From Symsagittifera roscoffensis (Eukaryota; Xenacoelomorpha; Acoela; Convolutidae), in the NCBI RefSeq assembly GCF_963678635.1, contig NC_087063.1, positions 85,113,574 to 85,177,573 of the forward strand: 64,000 bases of DNA, in the 5' to 3' direction. Both the position numbers and the translations under genes were made by a program. Positions within the stretch are counted from its first letter, which is position 1. The number at the start of each line of letters is the position of its first letter. Positions 22,117 through 34,762 of the stretch are shown in pieces. The notes beneath the pieces are model-generated. The model was not told the origin of the DNA. It ran no database searches and saw nothing but the letters and a program-made list of their open reading frames with translations.

Positions 22117-24823
22117 CTGGGAGACTTGAATCGAACAGGTGACCAGGCAAGTGGGAAAGTGGTTCTCAGGACTGGGATCTGAGAAACAGAGTACACCCGA
22201 CTGGGAAAGGACTACCAGTAGTGTGATCAAAGCAGCACAGCAGTGAGAAGGGGTTACAAGGGTGTTATGCCTGGTCAAACGGGTATCGTTAAAATCCACT
22301 TTACGATTTAGGAGATAAGTGTAAAAGTGAATAAGCGAGTCCCCACCGTTTTGAAGAACTGTTTTTGCTTGAGCAGACCCTGGAAACAGGTTCTACGGAT
22401 TTTCACTCGAGAGGTATAGCACCCATCGCGTTTAGGGTAAATTTCGACTTAAGTGGGGACCTAGATAGGGGGAAGTTAGTAGGGGTGTAAAAGGGGGGCT
22501 TTCTTACAGTAACTAAACAATCGATATCGTCGATTTCGTTACATTAGAACAACCTAGTTACAGGCAACGCGAAGGTAGCAACGCGAAGGTACTCGTTAGT
22601 AAACTCGAATAAGATTAGATAACCTGGCCGGATCGGGTGGGGGGATCGAAAATAGACAGTTTTTGGAACTCAAAAGGTGAAAACCCCATAAGACTGCTAG
22701 TAGGGGGAGGAAAAATGCGTGACAGTCAGGTACCGGACATTTTTTTAGGTATAATAATTTTTCTTGTTTTTATATCGTTTCTCATTGGACTTTTACTGGG
22801 TTTGACTTTTACTAAATTTGGGTTTGACTTTTACTGGGTGTTTTTGGGTTTGACTTTTACTAAATTTTAGTGAAACAGCAATCACAAAACAAGGTTAAAA
22901 ACAAGTCATATTTTGACTTGCATTGGATCCATGAAACAAAGGTAATTTTCAGGTGACTCCAAAAATTTGGTTAGCAGATTCGGGTTTTGTGAAAGTTTCA
23001 TCCGAGTACTAGAGGTTGTATTGGGATAGTGGATTGGAAATCCAACACTCGAGCTAAGTGGGAGGGAAGTTCTTCACAAGAAGCACCGGAAGTGGTACTG
23101 GGAGAGTTAACGAAGAGACCAAACGCTTGAGCTACAGCAGTGGAAACGGTACAAGCGTCTTTGTGGCAGTCCTGGGATAGTGAACTAAGGGTCCCAACAC
23201 TTCAGTCCCGAGATAGTGATCTAGGGGTCCCAACACTTGAGCGAAGGGTCCCAAGACTTTTTCGAAGGAACCCAAGACTTTCTCGAAGGGTCACAAGACT
23301 TTCTCGAAGGGTCCCCAGACTTTCTCGAAGGGAACCAAGACTATCTCGAAGAGTCCAAAGACTTTTTCGAAGGGTCCCGAGACTTTCTCGAAAAATCCCA
23401 AGACTTTCTCGAAGGATCCCAAGACTTCACCGAAGGGTCCCAAAACTTTCTTGAATGTTCCCAAAGTTTTCTCGAAGGGTCCCAAGACTTCATCGAAGGG
23501 TCCCAACACTTGAGCGAAGGGTCCTAACACTTGAGCGAAGGGTCCCAACACTTGAGCGAAGGGTTCCAAGACTCTCTCGAAAGGTCCAAAGACTTTCTCA
23601 AAGGGTCCCAAGACTATCTCGAAGGGTTCCAAGACTCTCTCGAAAGGTCCAAAGACTTTCTCAAAGGGTCCCATGACCTTCTCGAGGGGTCCAAACACTT
23701 TCTTCTCGAAGGGTCCCAAGACCTTCTCGAACGGTCCAAAGACTTTCTTCTCGAAGGGTCCCAACACTTGAGCGAAGGGTCCCAAGACTCTCTCGAAGGG
23801 TCCAAAGACTTTATCGAAGGGTCCCAACAGTTGACCGAAGGGTCCCAACACTCGACCGATGGGTCCCAACACTTGAGAGAAGTGTCCCAACACTTGAGCC
23901 AAGGGTCCCAACTTTTGAGCGAAGGGTCCCAACAATTGAGCGAAGGGTCCCACCGCTTGAGCGAAGGGTCCCACCGCTTGAGCGAAGGGTCCCAACACTT
24001 GAGCGAAGGGTCCCAAGACTTTACTGAAGGGTCCCAAGACTTTACTGAAGAGTCACAACACTTTAGTAAAGTTCAGCACTATAGCGAAGGGTCCCAACAC
24101 TTGACCGAAGGTTTCTGAAATCCTAGCACGACAGTTTTGACCAGTTTTTAGGAACGAGTCAGTGTCTTTTTTTCTTTTCTCATATTTAGATTAGATTTTA
24201 CAAAAGGAACTTGTACATATTAGAATAGTAAATAAAGAAAAATTGTATATAAATCTTGAAGAAAACGATATTGTCGCCCTAGGAGAGGAAAGGAATAGGA
24301 TTTAAGCAAAACCAATCCTCACTACAGCGGAAGCTAATACCAACAAACCCGAGAGTAATAGGGAAAAATATTTCAGTGAATATGGTCAACACAAGAAACA
24401 CCAAGGAACAGAAGAGCAAAAATAAACTGCCGGAAGAACCAGATGAACCGTTCAACGAATTTGATCTCGAGACGCCAGATCAAGGCATAGATGGATCGGA
24501 TTGAAAGATGACGGAATCAACATCTATGCCGAATGTGGAGGAACAACGAACAAAGACAATGAGTTCTCACTAATAGGCAATGGAGATGAGATCAATAAAA
24601 ACACACTGGAAACCGAGAGAAAAAGATGAAGTGGTAGTAGCGACCAAAAAAAGCAAATTTTTGGTACGGTTTCCACGATAACGACGAAAACTAACCAGGT
24701 TAAGGAGCAAGTCGCGCAGAAAACAGTGGGTAACCAAGAGAAGGGGGCGACAGAGTCAAGAGCATCTTCGGTTGAGCTGGGAGACTTGATGACAAAATTC
24801 GAACAGATAGACAAAAAACTAAA
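22117..24823 (+). repeat. tandem duplication 1, second copy (2707 bp)
   Basis: Same content as 19410-22116. This copy continues into the remainder of gag, so it is the one joined to native downstream sequence. Confidence 0.9.
23186..24117 (+). repeat. 21-bp minisatellite in the leader, second copy
   Basis: Same units in the same order as 20479-21410. Even the unit variants match, so the array was duplicated as a block. Confidence 0.9.
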
Positions 24824-26337
24824 GTGCAACGATGAGGAATACCAGGAGTTGAAAAAGGAACTTCGACACAACAAGAATGAGAACCTAGATAATTACTACA
24901 TGTCCTGGCAAGGGCCACTGTAGAAAAGCTACAGCAGATGCGAACAAGGTGGAGACGACTGACATGGAACGATAGAAAAATGTCAAATAAGACATGGAGG
25001 CAATGAAAAAACGATATGATACGGTGAATGAAAAGTTGTGGAATCTAGAGACCAGAATGGACACAATGAGCAAGGATCAAGCAGAAAGTTCTTGTGCCAT
25101 ACAATTCAAATTGAATGCACTCTTGAGAAACTCTTCAGCCCAAGATAAGTTGGTGATAGACAAGCAACCTGGAACTAGAGGCGATTTTGTTAAACCGCAA
25201 CGCAAGAAAAGAGACTCTACACCATTACCACGGATTGACAACAGCATAGGTTCAGGAGTAACCAGTACTGCTATGAAAGGGGGAGCCTCAAACTCGACAA
25301 GGACACCTGAGGATACAAATACACACACGGGTGTACCACCATATGCCTTGACATGGGCGAGTACCTGGTAAATGATGAACAGGAGACTTGAAGCATTCGG
25401 CACAAGGAACACAGACTGAACTGACAGAGGAAGTGGTAAATCCAGAAAAACGTTCAAGAAACCGAAGGAATTCAAAGACGATTCAGATGGTTGCATTGAC
25501 ACCTGGGTTGAGGTAATGAGACTACATCTTAAGCAAGACAACCTGAATGATGAGAGGCAGGCCTGCACAGCAATATTAGGCAATCTAGAGGGCACACCAC
25601 TAAAGTGCGTGGTAGCCAAGAAGGAAGAGGAGCGTGGTATCGCAGATTAAATCTTTGAAATACTGTTGAATCGATTTGAATCAGGCATGAAGGTTCATCA
25701 GGCAATGATGAGACTTGAAAAAAAAGAAGACAAAGAGATGGCGAATCGATTGACCGATTTCTGGATGATCTCAAGAGCTTGAGGAAAAGAAGCGATCCAG
25801 AGGAATCCACTAACTGAAGAAGTTTAGCATCGCTTCAAAGTTTATCGACGGGGTGAAAAGTCACGACTAGAGAAAGACGTTGGCAACGTATTATACACTA
25901 TCAAAGGATAATGCACAAACCCCAGACGAGATGAAACAGAAGTCAAAAAAAATATGCTAATGGAACCAAAGTAGTACTCGTTTTCTAAAAGCAGAAACAT
26001 GCAGGGGGGAGGCCAAAAACTAACGTCAACATGGTATAAGCCCAGAGATGACATGAACAAACGAAGGCCGTGTGCAAATTGTGGCTCGCCGGATCATGAT
26101 TTAGCGGATTGCACCACATACAAAGAGGGTATGAAAAGATTGGGATATGCGCCTGACGAAGAAGACATGATTCAGATGGAAGGACACGAGTCTTACAGTT
26201 GGCTTGATAATCAAAATATGCGCGATGTATTTTTTCTGCAATCAAGAGGGCCACTTTAGGATAGATTGTCCCGTGTTTTGGGAAGCAGTGAAGAATCAGA
26301 GTCACCCAAAACACAAGTCGGCACGTGCTGCGGTGTA
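24382..26337 (+). pseudogene. gag: gag (Ty3-type), multiply disrupted
   Basis: Starts with ATG at 24382 (40 codons, then TGA). Later open pieces are 24726-24923 (acidic coiled coil) and 24994-25371 (coiled coil then Ser/Thr-rich linker). A capsid-like part at about 25440-25810 reads KPKEFKDDSDGCIDTWVEVM, then HQAMMRLEKKEDKEMA and FLDDLKSLRKRS, with a stop near 25648 and a frameshift near 25755. A nucleocapsid at 26068-26300 has a first CCHC knuckle CANCGSPDHDLADC (C-x2-C-x4-H-x4-C). In a second knuckle, in another frame, the first Cys has become Tyr. Structural protein in the active family; inactive here. Confidence 0.7.
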
Positions 26338-26339
26338 AA

Positions 26340-26628
26340 AATCTAGAAATAGACAAGCTGAGAGTGACTTGCAGAACAAAGAGGCGCGAGTGGTAAATTA
26401 ACTACAAAAACTGTAGAGGCCGCAACACACGTCAGAGATACTGGGGGAGCCCAGACAAGGAGTTCACTAGAGCTAAATTACGAGCAAGCACTAGCAGAGG
26501 CTATCAACAAACTGAAGCAAGACTCGGCAACCAAAGAGATTGAGCAACGACTAAAACAGGAAATAGAAAGACAAAAGATGACGAAACCAGAACCAGAGAA
26601 AGGAGAACACCTGCCGGGCAGGAGTAAT
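26340..26628 (+). other. gag-pol linker, charged coiled-coil remnant
   Basis: One frame reads LELNYEQALAEAINKLKQDS and KEIEQRLKQEIERQK, a helical charged stretch, before protease. Counterpart at 30848-31136. No start codon and several stops before it. Confidence 0.4.
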
Positions 26629-27714
26629 TGAAGATGGTGACCGGGAAGCCTTTTGATATCACGAAGATTGGAGCGAGAAATAAGTCAATGATCACCGCGG
26701 ACGGTCATCAAGTAACGAGAAATCTGAGTGTTCCAAGCGACCAAACATTCATGCACATTGACATGTATGCGGATTACTTAAGTACAATAGGCCCGCAAAC
26801 CCCTTCTAGAGCACTCAGGACATTACTCACGAGGGGTGATGGTAAATCTATCAGGGTAGTCAGCAGATACACGGAAGCCTATGGTCCCTATGAGGTTATG
26901 TTGAACAAAGGTGGAATTAATATCTACACAAAGACGATGATAACAGATATTTGTTGGTCGAGAAGCACTCAAAGTGAGATCGATAGAGAACTGCGCCATG
27001 CTGGAAGAAGATGTGATGCATCTGGGAACGGAAGCAGACGTATCTGCACATATACTGGACATAAGCGGGAAGAAGACCCGACTGCGCGGATTGTTGGAAA
27101 CAAGGGTCGTCTTGAGTGTAACACCAACTGAAACGTGGAGAAAGATGGAATTTGAAAAAGATGACTGGATAGATTCCAGAATACGGCTGTCAACAGCAAA
27201 CAAGGGGGCGCTGCGGTTTCTAGGCAGAACACCAATAATAGCCCTAAATCTGGGGCAGCGCTATTTGTTGATGAGCTTCCTGGTGATGGAGAACCTAAAT
27301 GAGTCTGACCAATTCATTTTAGGCAGCGATTTCATCAGGAATTTCGATGTAACAATTGATCTTAACAATGCGATGTTCAGGATTGGAAACTCGGAAAGGA
27401 AGTACGTAATTAAACCGGTAAATTTGGTAATGGCGAATGAAAATAAGTTTCCAGTATTCTTTAATAGAAGGATAAGGTTGAAAGCGAACGAGGCTGCAAT
27501 AGTAAGCTTAAGGATGACGATTTATAATGAACTAAGTGCCAATAAACAAGTTTGTATAGTACCGAATCCAAATAGTCAAATTGCTGCTATTTTAGGAAAA
27601 TCCTTCTCAATAACCAAGAGTGGCTTCTGCGTCAGTGTCTTGTTGAATACTCTGATATACCAATCACAATCTAGAGGGGAGGAAACTGGTATACGCACTG
27701 CCTGCGAAAAATAG
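26628..27714 (+). pseudogene. retropepsin-like protease region, copy 1, catalytic motif destroyed
   Basis: First frame 26628-27131 (N-terminal part, 167 codons); second frame from about 26960 to 27714. The second frame has the layout of an aspartic retropepsin: the active-site strand reads LLETRVVLSV where D-T/S-G is expected, followed about 80 residues later by FILGSDFIRNFDVTIDL, the hydrophobic-hydrophobic-G motif of the family. Asp is changed to Glu and Gly to Arg, so it cannot work. A frame change is needed near 26955. In the family this enzyme cleaves Gag-Pol. Confidence 0.65.
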
Positions 27715-29338
27715 ATATGAAATGAACGAAAAACGTGAAGGAAAATGAAGTTCTTGATTGCCCGAATCATAGGGACGAGATTTGTATCTTGAGAAGATTG
27801 AAGAAAAAAGTATATTAATCAAGTCTTTTGAAGTCGCTTAAGTCCGAGATAGAGCACTTGCGGATTTAAGTAACGGACGAACAGCCCGAAGCCATCAAGG
27901 ATGTACTAGATCGGAATCAGGACGTTTTTTCAAAACGTAAAGCAGACATTGGATGCTGTAACTTCGTTGAACATGAAATAGAGCCAAAGGAGTCGGCGGC
28001 AATGCACAGGGAGGGGGCGAGGCGTGTAACCCCAAACAAATCTGATGCATGTAGAAAAGAGACAGAGAGCCGACTAGAGTATGACATGATAGAACCATCC
28101 AAATCACTGTGGGCGTGTGGAGTAGTGATGGCTAAAAAGAAAGCAGACCAACTTAGATTTTGTTGTGACTTTCGATATCTGAACTCCGTCACGGTGCAGA
28201 AAGCCTATCCCCTACCTAGAATAGATGAGAGTTTTTCGAAATAAGGAGACGCCAAATTTTCTAAAACTCTTGATCTATGGTCGGCCTTTTGGCAGATACC
28301 ACTAAGGAAACAAGACAGGTAGACTTGCGAGCTGGGATTGTTCCAATGGAAAAGGATGCCCTTCGGACTTTGCAATGAGACAGCCGCGTTCCAGCGACTG
28401 ATGACACAAGCAATGACCAGCGTGACAAAGAAATATGGCAACTTGGTAATGTGTTACGTGGATGACGTGGTGGTTGCAACATCTACCCTGGAGGATCCCA
28501 TTGAACGACAGGATGAGGTATTCGCATGCATGAGGAGAGCTGGAATGAAATGCAAGCACTCGAACTGTGAGATTCTGAAGGACTCGATTAAATACGCGGG
28601 GAGGATGGTAGACAAACATGGCATCCGACCAGATCCAGACGCGACAGAGGCAGTACTGACTGAGAAATCGCCAAAAACTGAGCACCAATTGATGAACTTT
28701 TGGGTTTTGCCAATTTTTACAGGGAGTTCATCAAGGGCTATGCTGATAAAGTATATCCAAAGCAACAACTCATGAAGCACAAGGGCAAGAAGTTCACGTG
28801 GAATAACGCGGCAGAGGAGTATTCTCAAAGAACAAAGAAAAAACTGTGTGAAAAACCTATGCTAGGCATGCCAACAGAAAAAGGAACGTACGTAATGGAC
28901 AAGGATGCATCGGTGGTAGCGATATCCAGCATACTCAATCAAGAACAAGAGTGGAACGGGAGAACAGTCTTGAGACCAATAGTCAACGGGAGTAAAGTCT
29001 AGAGTGACACGTTCGCGGTTGTCACATTTGTGGAAAAGTACAGGGCATATCTAGGTAACGAGCCCTTCAAACTACGGGTCGACAAGAGGGCAACCAGTTG
29101 GTTGAAGACATACTCAATGGATCTGATTTACATCGGGAGATGGATAGTGCGGTTGAATGGTTACAAAATGATCATTAAATATAGGACGAGGGACAAACAG
29201 CAAAATGCCGACAACTTGAGCAAGAAGACGGAATTCCACGCGAGACAGGAGCAGAGAGAGGCTGATAAGCCGGAGATCAAAGATGGCTTTTCGTTTATGG
29301 ACAAGCAAACGTATGATAGCCTACCGCTCACAAGATGA
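27715..29338 (+). pseudogene. reverse transcriptase and RNase H, copy 1
   Basis: Ty3-type order. RT fingers RFCCDFRYLNSV; motif A LDLWSAFWQIPL; motif B FGLCNETAAF; motif C CYVDDVVV (intact); then IKYAGRMVDKHGI; GFANFYREFIKGYADK. RNase H follows with YVMDKDASVVAISSIL and LRVDKRATSWLKTYS, ending near NADNLSKK. Stops at about 28242 (TAA), 28320 (TAG) and 29000 (TAG), and frameshifts near 28700. The family's function is copying element RNA into DNA. The spacer at 27715-28000 holds only a broken upstream part of the RT. Confidence 0.8.
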
Positions 29339-29895
29339 CTCGACAAGTCAGGCAAACCGATAGAAGACCATCCCGAGTTACCCACTGAGCATCAAGGAAA
29401 AGCAATACTAGAGAGAAGTTCTGGGATGCCGATGGAAATCATGCTCAACTCGAAGATAGTAAAGGGAGACGCTGAAGGCAAAAGGTTATGACCTCGACGA
29501 AGTGGAGACGGGAAGGGTGTCAGTAGGACAGGTTTTGAGGACACTACTTTAGAAGCTGGCTGACGACAAACCCGGCTCGAACAGTGGAAATGAAGGATCG
29601 GAAGTCACCATAATGAAAAGGGAAAAGACACATGATAGTAACTTGATGAAAGCCAGGGAACCAGAGAACAAGGAGGTTGTACGATCACTAGTTGAGAGAA
29701 TTGTGGAAGACATACTCAGGCAAACAACGCTTCGAAGTGTCGTTTAAGGAGGAAGTTGAACATCTCGAACTAGATCAAGGTTCCAGGGAGTAGGAACCAC
29801 CAGAGAGGGACGGTGAAGAGGAAAATTTGTGCGGAGAGTCAGAAGAATGGCACGAAGGTTCAGAGAAGAGTGATGATGAACAATATAGTCTCTGA

Positions 29896-30201
29896 ATGAT
29901 ACTAGCTGAAGAAAAAAGGAGGTATCACGACATGAAATTGCAAAGTGATCCTTCGTCAGGGACATACATCCTGGAGTATCATGACGTGAAAGGAGGGGAA
30001 GAACTGGAGATGATAGCAGTGTCAAGGAAACCTCTTAGGGAACTTTTAAGCATTTCAAACAAAAGGACGAATCTGGAACCGGAGAGCGACAGGGAGGTCT
30101 TGAGGAGGATAGTATGCGTTAAACTTATGGACGACTTCCACAATCCAGGGGAACTGAACGGACAAATGATGGCAATGAGGGAGCACGTCAAGGTGAGGTA
30201 A
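29896..30201 (+). pseudogene. spacer ORF between RNase H and integrase, copy 1, unknown
   Basis: Open piece of 101 codons rich in Glu, Arg and Lys (REVLRRIVCVKLMDDFHNPG). Counterpart at 34288-34662 is open 23 codons further upstream. No fold recognised. The 29339-29895 stretch is the same region with stops. It may be the linker of Pol or an accessory domain. Confidence 0.4.
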
Positions 30202-30301
30202 CGGCTCTCAGATCTGATATGAGTCCAGAAGAACTACAAAATGATGACTACTTTCTCCAAATGGATACAGACAGGAGAGAAAGAGAAAGGAGACCTGGAA
30301 G

Positions 30302-30642
30302 ATGATAGCTACAATTGACTTGCTCTACCACACAGCTGATGCCGTGGTGGCCTGTTGGAGGAAAGAAGAAGAGAAGAAGATAAAGCATAACCTCATCATA
30401 CTAACACAGCTATATCAAACAGAAGTGTTGTGCAGATCGCACGACCAGATGGGGCAACAAGGGATAGATAAGGTGCAACAAAAAAATTACACCGGTTTGA
30501 CTGGCCAGGATTGAGGAAGGCTTGTGAAAAATGGGTGAACGCATGTCTGTCGTGTCTACAGGTGAAAGATCCCAGGAAAATGAAATTCCCTCTAAAATCC
30601 ATGGAAAGCTCAGAATTTAACGAGATTGTGCAGATAGACCAT
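30302..30642 (+). pseudogene. integrase N-terminal fragment, copy 1, cut by duplication 2
   Basis: Contains the zinc-binding part (two His before an A-run frameshift, then CEKWVNACLSCLQVKD) and stops at QID, the first catalytic Asp, where the sequence jumps to the Gag knuckle of the second copy. The His-x4-His is degraded (MGQQG instead of MGHQG). Confidence 0.7.
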
Positions 30643-31135
30643 ATGCGCCTGGCATATGCGCCTGACGAAGAAGACATGATTCAGATGGAAGGACACGAGT
30701 CTTACAGTGGCTTGATAATCAAAATATGCGCGATGTGTTTCTTCTGCAATCAAGAGGGCCACTGTAGGATGGATTGTCCCGTGTTTTGGGAAGCAGTGAA
30801 GAATCAGAGTCACCCAAAACACAAGTCGGCACGTGCTGTGGTGTAAAACACCAGAAATAGACAAGCTGAGAGTGACTTGTAGAACAAAGAGGCGCGAGTG
30901 GTGAATTAATTACAAAAACTGTAGAGGCCGCGACACACGTCAGAGATACTGAGGGAGCCGAGACAAGAAGTTCACTAGAGCTAAATTATGAGCAAGCACT
31001 AGCAGAGGCTATCAACAAACTGAAGCAAGACTTGTCAACCAAAGAGATTGAGCAACGACTAAAACAGGAAATAGAAAGACAAAAGATGACGAGACCAGAA
31101 CCAGAGAAAGGATAACACCTGACGGGCAGGAGTAA

Positions 31136-32180
31136 TTGAAGATGGTGACCGGGAAACCCTTTGGTATCACGAAGATTGGAGCGACAATTATGTCAATGAT
31201 CACGGTGGGCGGTCATGAAGTAACGAGAAATCTGAGTGTTCCGAGCGACCAAACATTAATGCACATTGACGTGTATGCGGATTACTTAAGTACAATAAGC
31301 CCGCAAACCCCTTCTAGAGCACTCAGGGCATTACTCACGAGGGGTGGTGGTAAATCTATCAGGGTAGTCAGCAGATACACGGAAGCCTATGGTCCCTATG
31401 AGGTTATGTTGAACAAAGGTGGAATTAATATCTACACAAAGACGATGATAACAGATCTTTGTTGGTCGAGAAGCACTCAAAGTGAGATCGATAGAGAACT
31501 GCGCCATGCTGGAAGAAGATGTGATGCATCTGGGAACGGAAGCAGACGTATCTGCACATATACTGGACATAAGCGGGAAGAAGACCTGACTGCGCGGATT
31601 GTTGGACACAAGGGTCGTCTTGAGTGTAATATTAATTGAAAGGTGGAGAAAGACGGAATTTGAAAAAGATGACTGGAAGATTCCACAATACGGCTGTCAG
31701 CAGCAAACAAGGGGCGCTGCGGGTTCTAGGCAGAACACCAATAATAGCCCTAAATGGGGGCAGCGCTATTTGTGGATGAGCTTCCTGGTGATGGAAAACC
31801 TAAATGAGTCTGACCAATTCATTTTAGGCAGCGATTTCATCAGGAATTTCGATGTAACAATTGATCTTAACAATGCGATGTTCAGGATTGGAAACTCGGA
31901 AAGGAAGTGCGTAATTAAACCGGTAAATTTGATAATGGCCAATGAAAATAAGTTTCCAGTGTTCTTTAAAAGAAGGGTAAGGTTGAAAGCAAACGAGGAT
32001 GCAATAGTAAGCTTAAGGATGACGAATTATAAAAAACTAAGTGACAATAAACAAGTATGTGTAGTACCGAATCCAGATAGTCAAGGTGCTGCTATTTTAG
32101 GAAATTCCTTCTCGATAACCAAGAATGGCTTCTGCGTCAGTGTCTTGTTGAATACTCTTGATATACCAATCACAACCTAG
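31136..32180 (+). pseudogene. retropepsin-like protease region, copy 2
   Basis: Same as copy 1, but the active-site strand reads LLDTRVVLSV in part: the Asp is kept while Gly is Arg, so it is still inactive. FILGSDFIRNF is intact. Frame changes near 31600 and 31690. Confidence 0.6.
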
Positions 32181-32449
32181 AGGGGAGGAAACTGGTATAC
32201 GCACTGCCTGTGAAAAATAGATATAAAATGACTGAAAACGTGAAGGAAAATGAAGTTCTTGATTGCCCGAATCATTGGGACGAGATTCATATCTTGAGAA
32301 GATTGAAGAAAAAAATCTATTAATCAAGTCTTGCGAAGTAGCTTAAGTCCGAGACAGAGCACTTGAGGGTTTAAGTAACGGACGAACAGCCCGAAGCCAT
32401 AAAGGATGTACTAGATCGGACCAGGACGTTTTTTCAAAACATAAAGCAG

Positions 32450-33799
32450 ACATTGGATGCTGTAATTTCGTTGAACATGAAATAGAGCTAGAGGAGTCGG
32501 CGGCACTGCACAGGGAGGGGGCGAGGCGTGTAACCCCAAACAAATCTGATGCATGTAGAAAAGAGACAGAGAGCCGACTAGAGTATGACATGATAGAACC
32601 ATCGAAATCACCGTGGGCGTGTGGAGTAGTGATGGCTAACAAGAAAGCAGACCAACTTAGGTTTTGTTGTGACTTGAACTCCGTCACGGTGCAGGAAGCC
32701 TATCCCCTACCTAGAATAGATGAGAGTCTTTCAAAATTAGGAGACGCCAAATTTTCTACAACTCTTGATCTATGGTCGGCCTTTTGGCAGGTACCACTAA
32801 GGAAACAAGACAGGGAGACTTGCGAGCTGGGATTGTTCCAATGGAAAAGGATGCCCTTCGGACTTTGCAATGCGACAGCCACGTTCCCACGACTGATGGC
32901 ACAAGCACTGACCAGCGTGACAAAGAAATATGGCAACTTGGTAATGTGTAACGTGGATGACGTGGTGGTTGCAACACCTACCCTGGAGGATCCCATTGAA
33001 CAACTGGATGAGGTTTTCGCATGCATGAGGAGAGCTGGAATGACTCGATTAAATACCCGGGGAGGATGGTAGACAAACATGGCATCCGACCAGACCCAGA
33101 CACGGCAGAGGCAGTACTGACTGAGAAATTGCCAAAAACTGAGCACCAATTGATTAACTTTTGGGTTTTGCCAGTTTTTACAGGGAGTTCATCAAGGGCT
33201 ATGCGGATAAAATATATCCAAAGCAACAACTCATGAAGCACAAGGGCAAGAAGTTCACGTGGAATAACGCGGCAGAGGAGTATTCTCAAAGAACAAAGAA
33301 AAAACTGTGTGAAACACCTATGCTAGGCATGCCAACAGAAAAAAGAATGTACGTAAGGGACAAGGATGCATCGGTGGTAGCGATATCCAGCATACTCCAT
33401 CAAGAACAAGAGTGGAACGGGAGAACAGTCTTGAGACCAATAGTTTACGGGAGTAAAGTCTAGAGTGACACGTTCGCGGTTGTCACATTTGTGGAAAAGT
33501 ACAGGGCATATCTAAGTAACGAGCCCTTCAAACTACGGGTCGACAAGAGGGCATCCAGTTGGTTGAAGACATACTCAATGGATCTGATTTACATCGGGAG
33601 ATGGATAGTACGGTTGGATGGTTACAACATGATCATTAAACATAGGACGAGGAACAAACAGCAAAATGCCGACAGCTTGAGCAAGAAGACGGAATTCCAC
33701 GAGAGACAGGAGCAGAGAGAGGCTGATAAGCCGGAGATCAAAGATGGCTTTTCGTTTATGGACAAGCAAACGTATGATAGCCTACCGCTCACAAGATGA
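32450..33799 (+). pseudogene. reverse transcriptase and RNase H, copy 2, catalytic YVDD changed to NVDD
   Basis: ORF 32590-33072 keeps motifs A (LDLWSAFWQVPL) and B (FGLCNATATF) in one frame without the two stops of copy 1, but motif C reads CNVDD, losing the Tyr. A 47-bp deletion at about 33045 shifts the frame. RNase H pieces are 33161-33463 (YVRDKDASVVAISSIL) and 33491-33799, with TAG at 33461 as in copy 1. Confidence 0.75.
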
Positions 33800-34287
33800 C
33801 TCGACAAGTCAGGCAAACCGATAGAAGACCATCCCGAGTTACCCACTGAGCATCAAGGAAAAGCAATACTAGAGAGAAGTTCTGGGATGCCGATGGAAAT
33901 CATGCTCATTTCGAAGATAGTAAAGGGAGACGCTGAAGGCAAAAGGTTATGACCTCGACGAAGTGGAGACGGGAAGGGTGTCAGTAGGACAGGTTTTGAG
34001 GACACTACTTTAGAAGCTGGCTGACGACAAACCCGGCTCGAACAGTGGAAATGAAGGATCGGAAGTCACCATAATGAAAAGGGAAAAGACACATGATAGT
34101 AACTTGATGAAAGCCAGGGAACCAGAGAACAAGGAGGTTGTACGATCACTAGTTGAGAGAATTGTGGAAGACATACTCAGGCAAACAACGCTTCGAAGTG
34201 TCGTTTAAGGAGGAAGTTGAACATCTCGAACTAGATCAAGGTTCCAGGGAGTAGGAACCACCAGAGAGGGACGGTGAAGAGGAAAAT

Positions 34288-34662
34288 TTGTGCGGAGAGT
34301 CAGAAGAATGGGACGAAGGTTCAGAGAAGAGTGATGATGAACAAGATAGTCTCTGCATGATACTAGCTGAAGAAAAAAGGAGGTATCACGACAGGAAATT
34401 GCAAAGTGATCCTTCGTCAGGGACATACAACCTGGAGAATCATGACGTGAAAGGAGGGGAAGAACTGGAGATGATAGCAGTGTCAAGGAAACCTCTTAGG
34501 GAACTTTTAAGCAGTTCAAACAAAAGGACGAATCTGGAACCGGAGAGCGACAGGGAGGTCTTGAGAAGGATAGTATGCGTTAAACTTATGGACAACATCC
34601 ACAATCCAGGGGAACTGAACGGACAAATGATGGCACTGAGGGAGCACGTCAGGGTGAGGTAA
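34288..34662 (+). pseudogene. spacer ORF between RNase H and integrase, copy 2
   Basis: 124 codons: an acidic start (ESEEWDEGSEKSDDEQDS) then the same Glu/Arg-rich part as copy 1. Unknown function. The frame is longer than in copy 1 because a TGA there is TGC here. Confidence 0.4.
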
Positions 34663-34762
34663 CGGCTCTCAGATCTGATATGAGCCCAAAAGAACTACAA
34701 AATGATGACTACTCTCTCCAAATGGATACAGACAGGAGAGAAAAAGAAAGGAGACCTGGAAG

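Larger units (their letters stand above)
26145..30642 (+). repeat. tandem duplication 2, first copy (about 4.5 kb of gag-pol)
   Basis: Repeated at 30654-35103 with an offset of 4509 at the left end and 4461 after a 47-bp deletion in the second copy. The two copies differ by roughly 3% by eye. The unit runs from the Gag knuckles to the integrase catalytic core. At the join there is an 11-base filler that repeats neighbouring sequence (ATGCGCCTGGC). Confidence 0.85.

Noticed and set aside
20433-24118. Long ORFs of 73-248 codons on both strands with heptad repeats
   Set aside because: Products of the 21-bp minisatellite: a 7-codon repeat keeps every stop-free frame open. They lie upstream of gag and have no domain.
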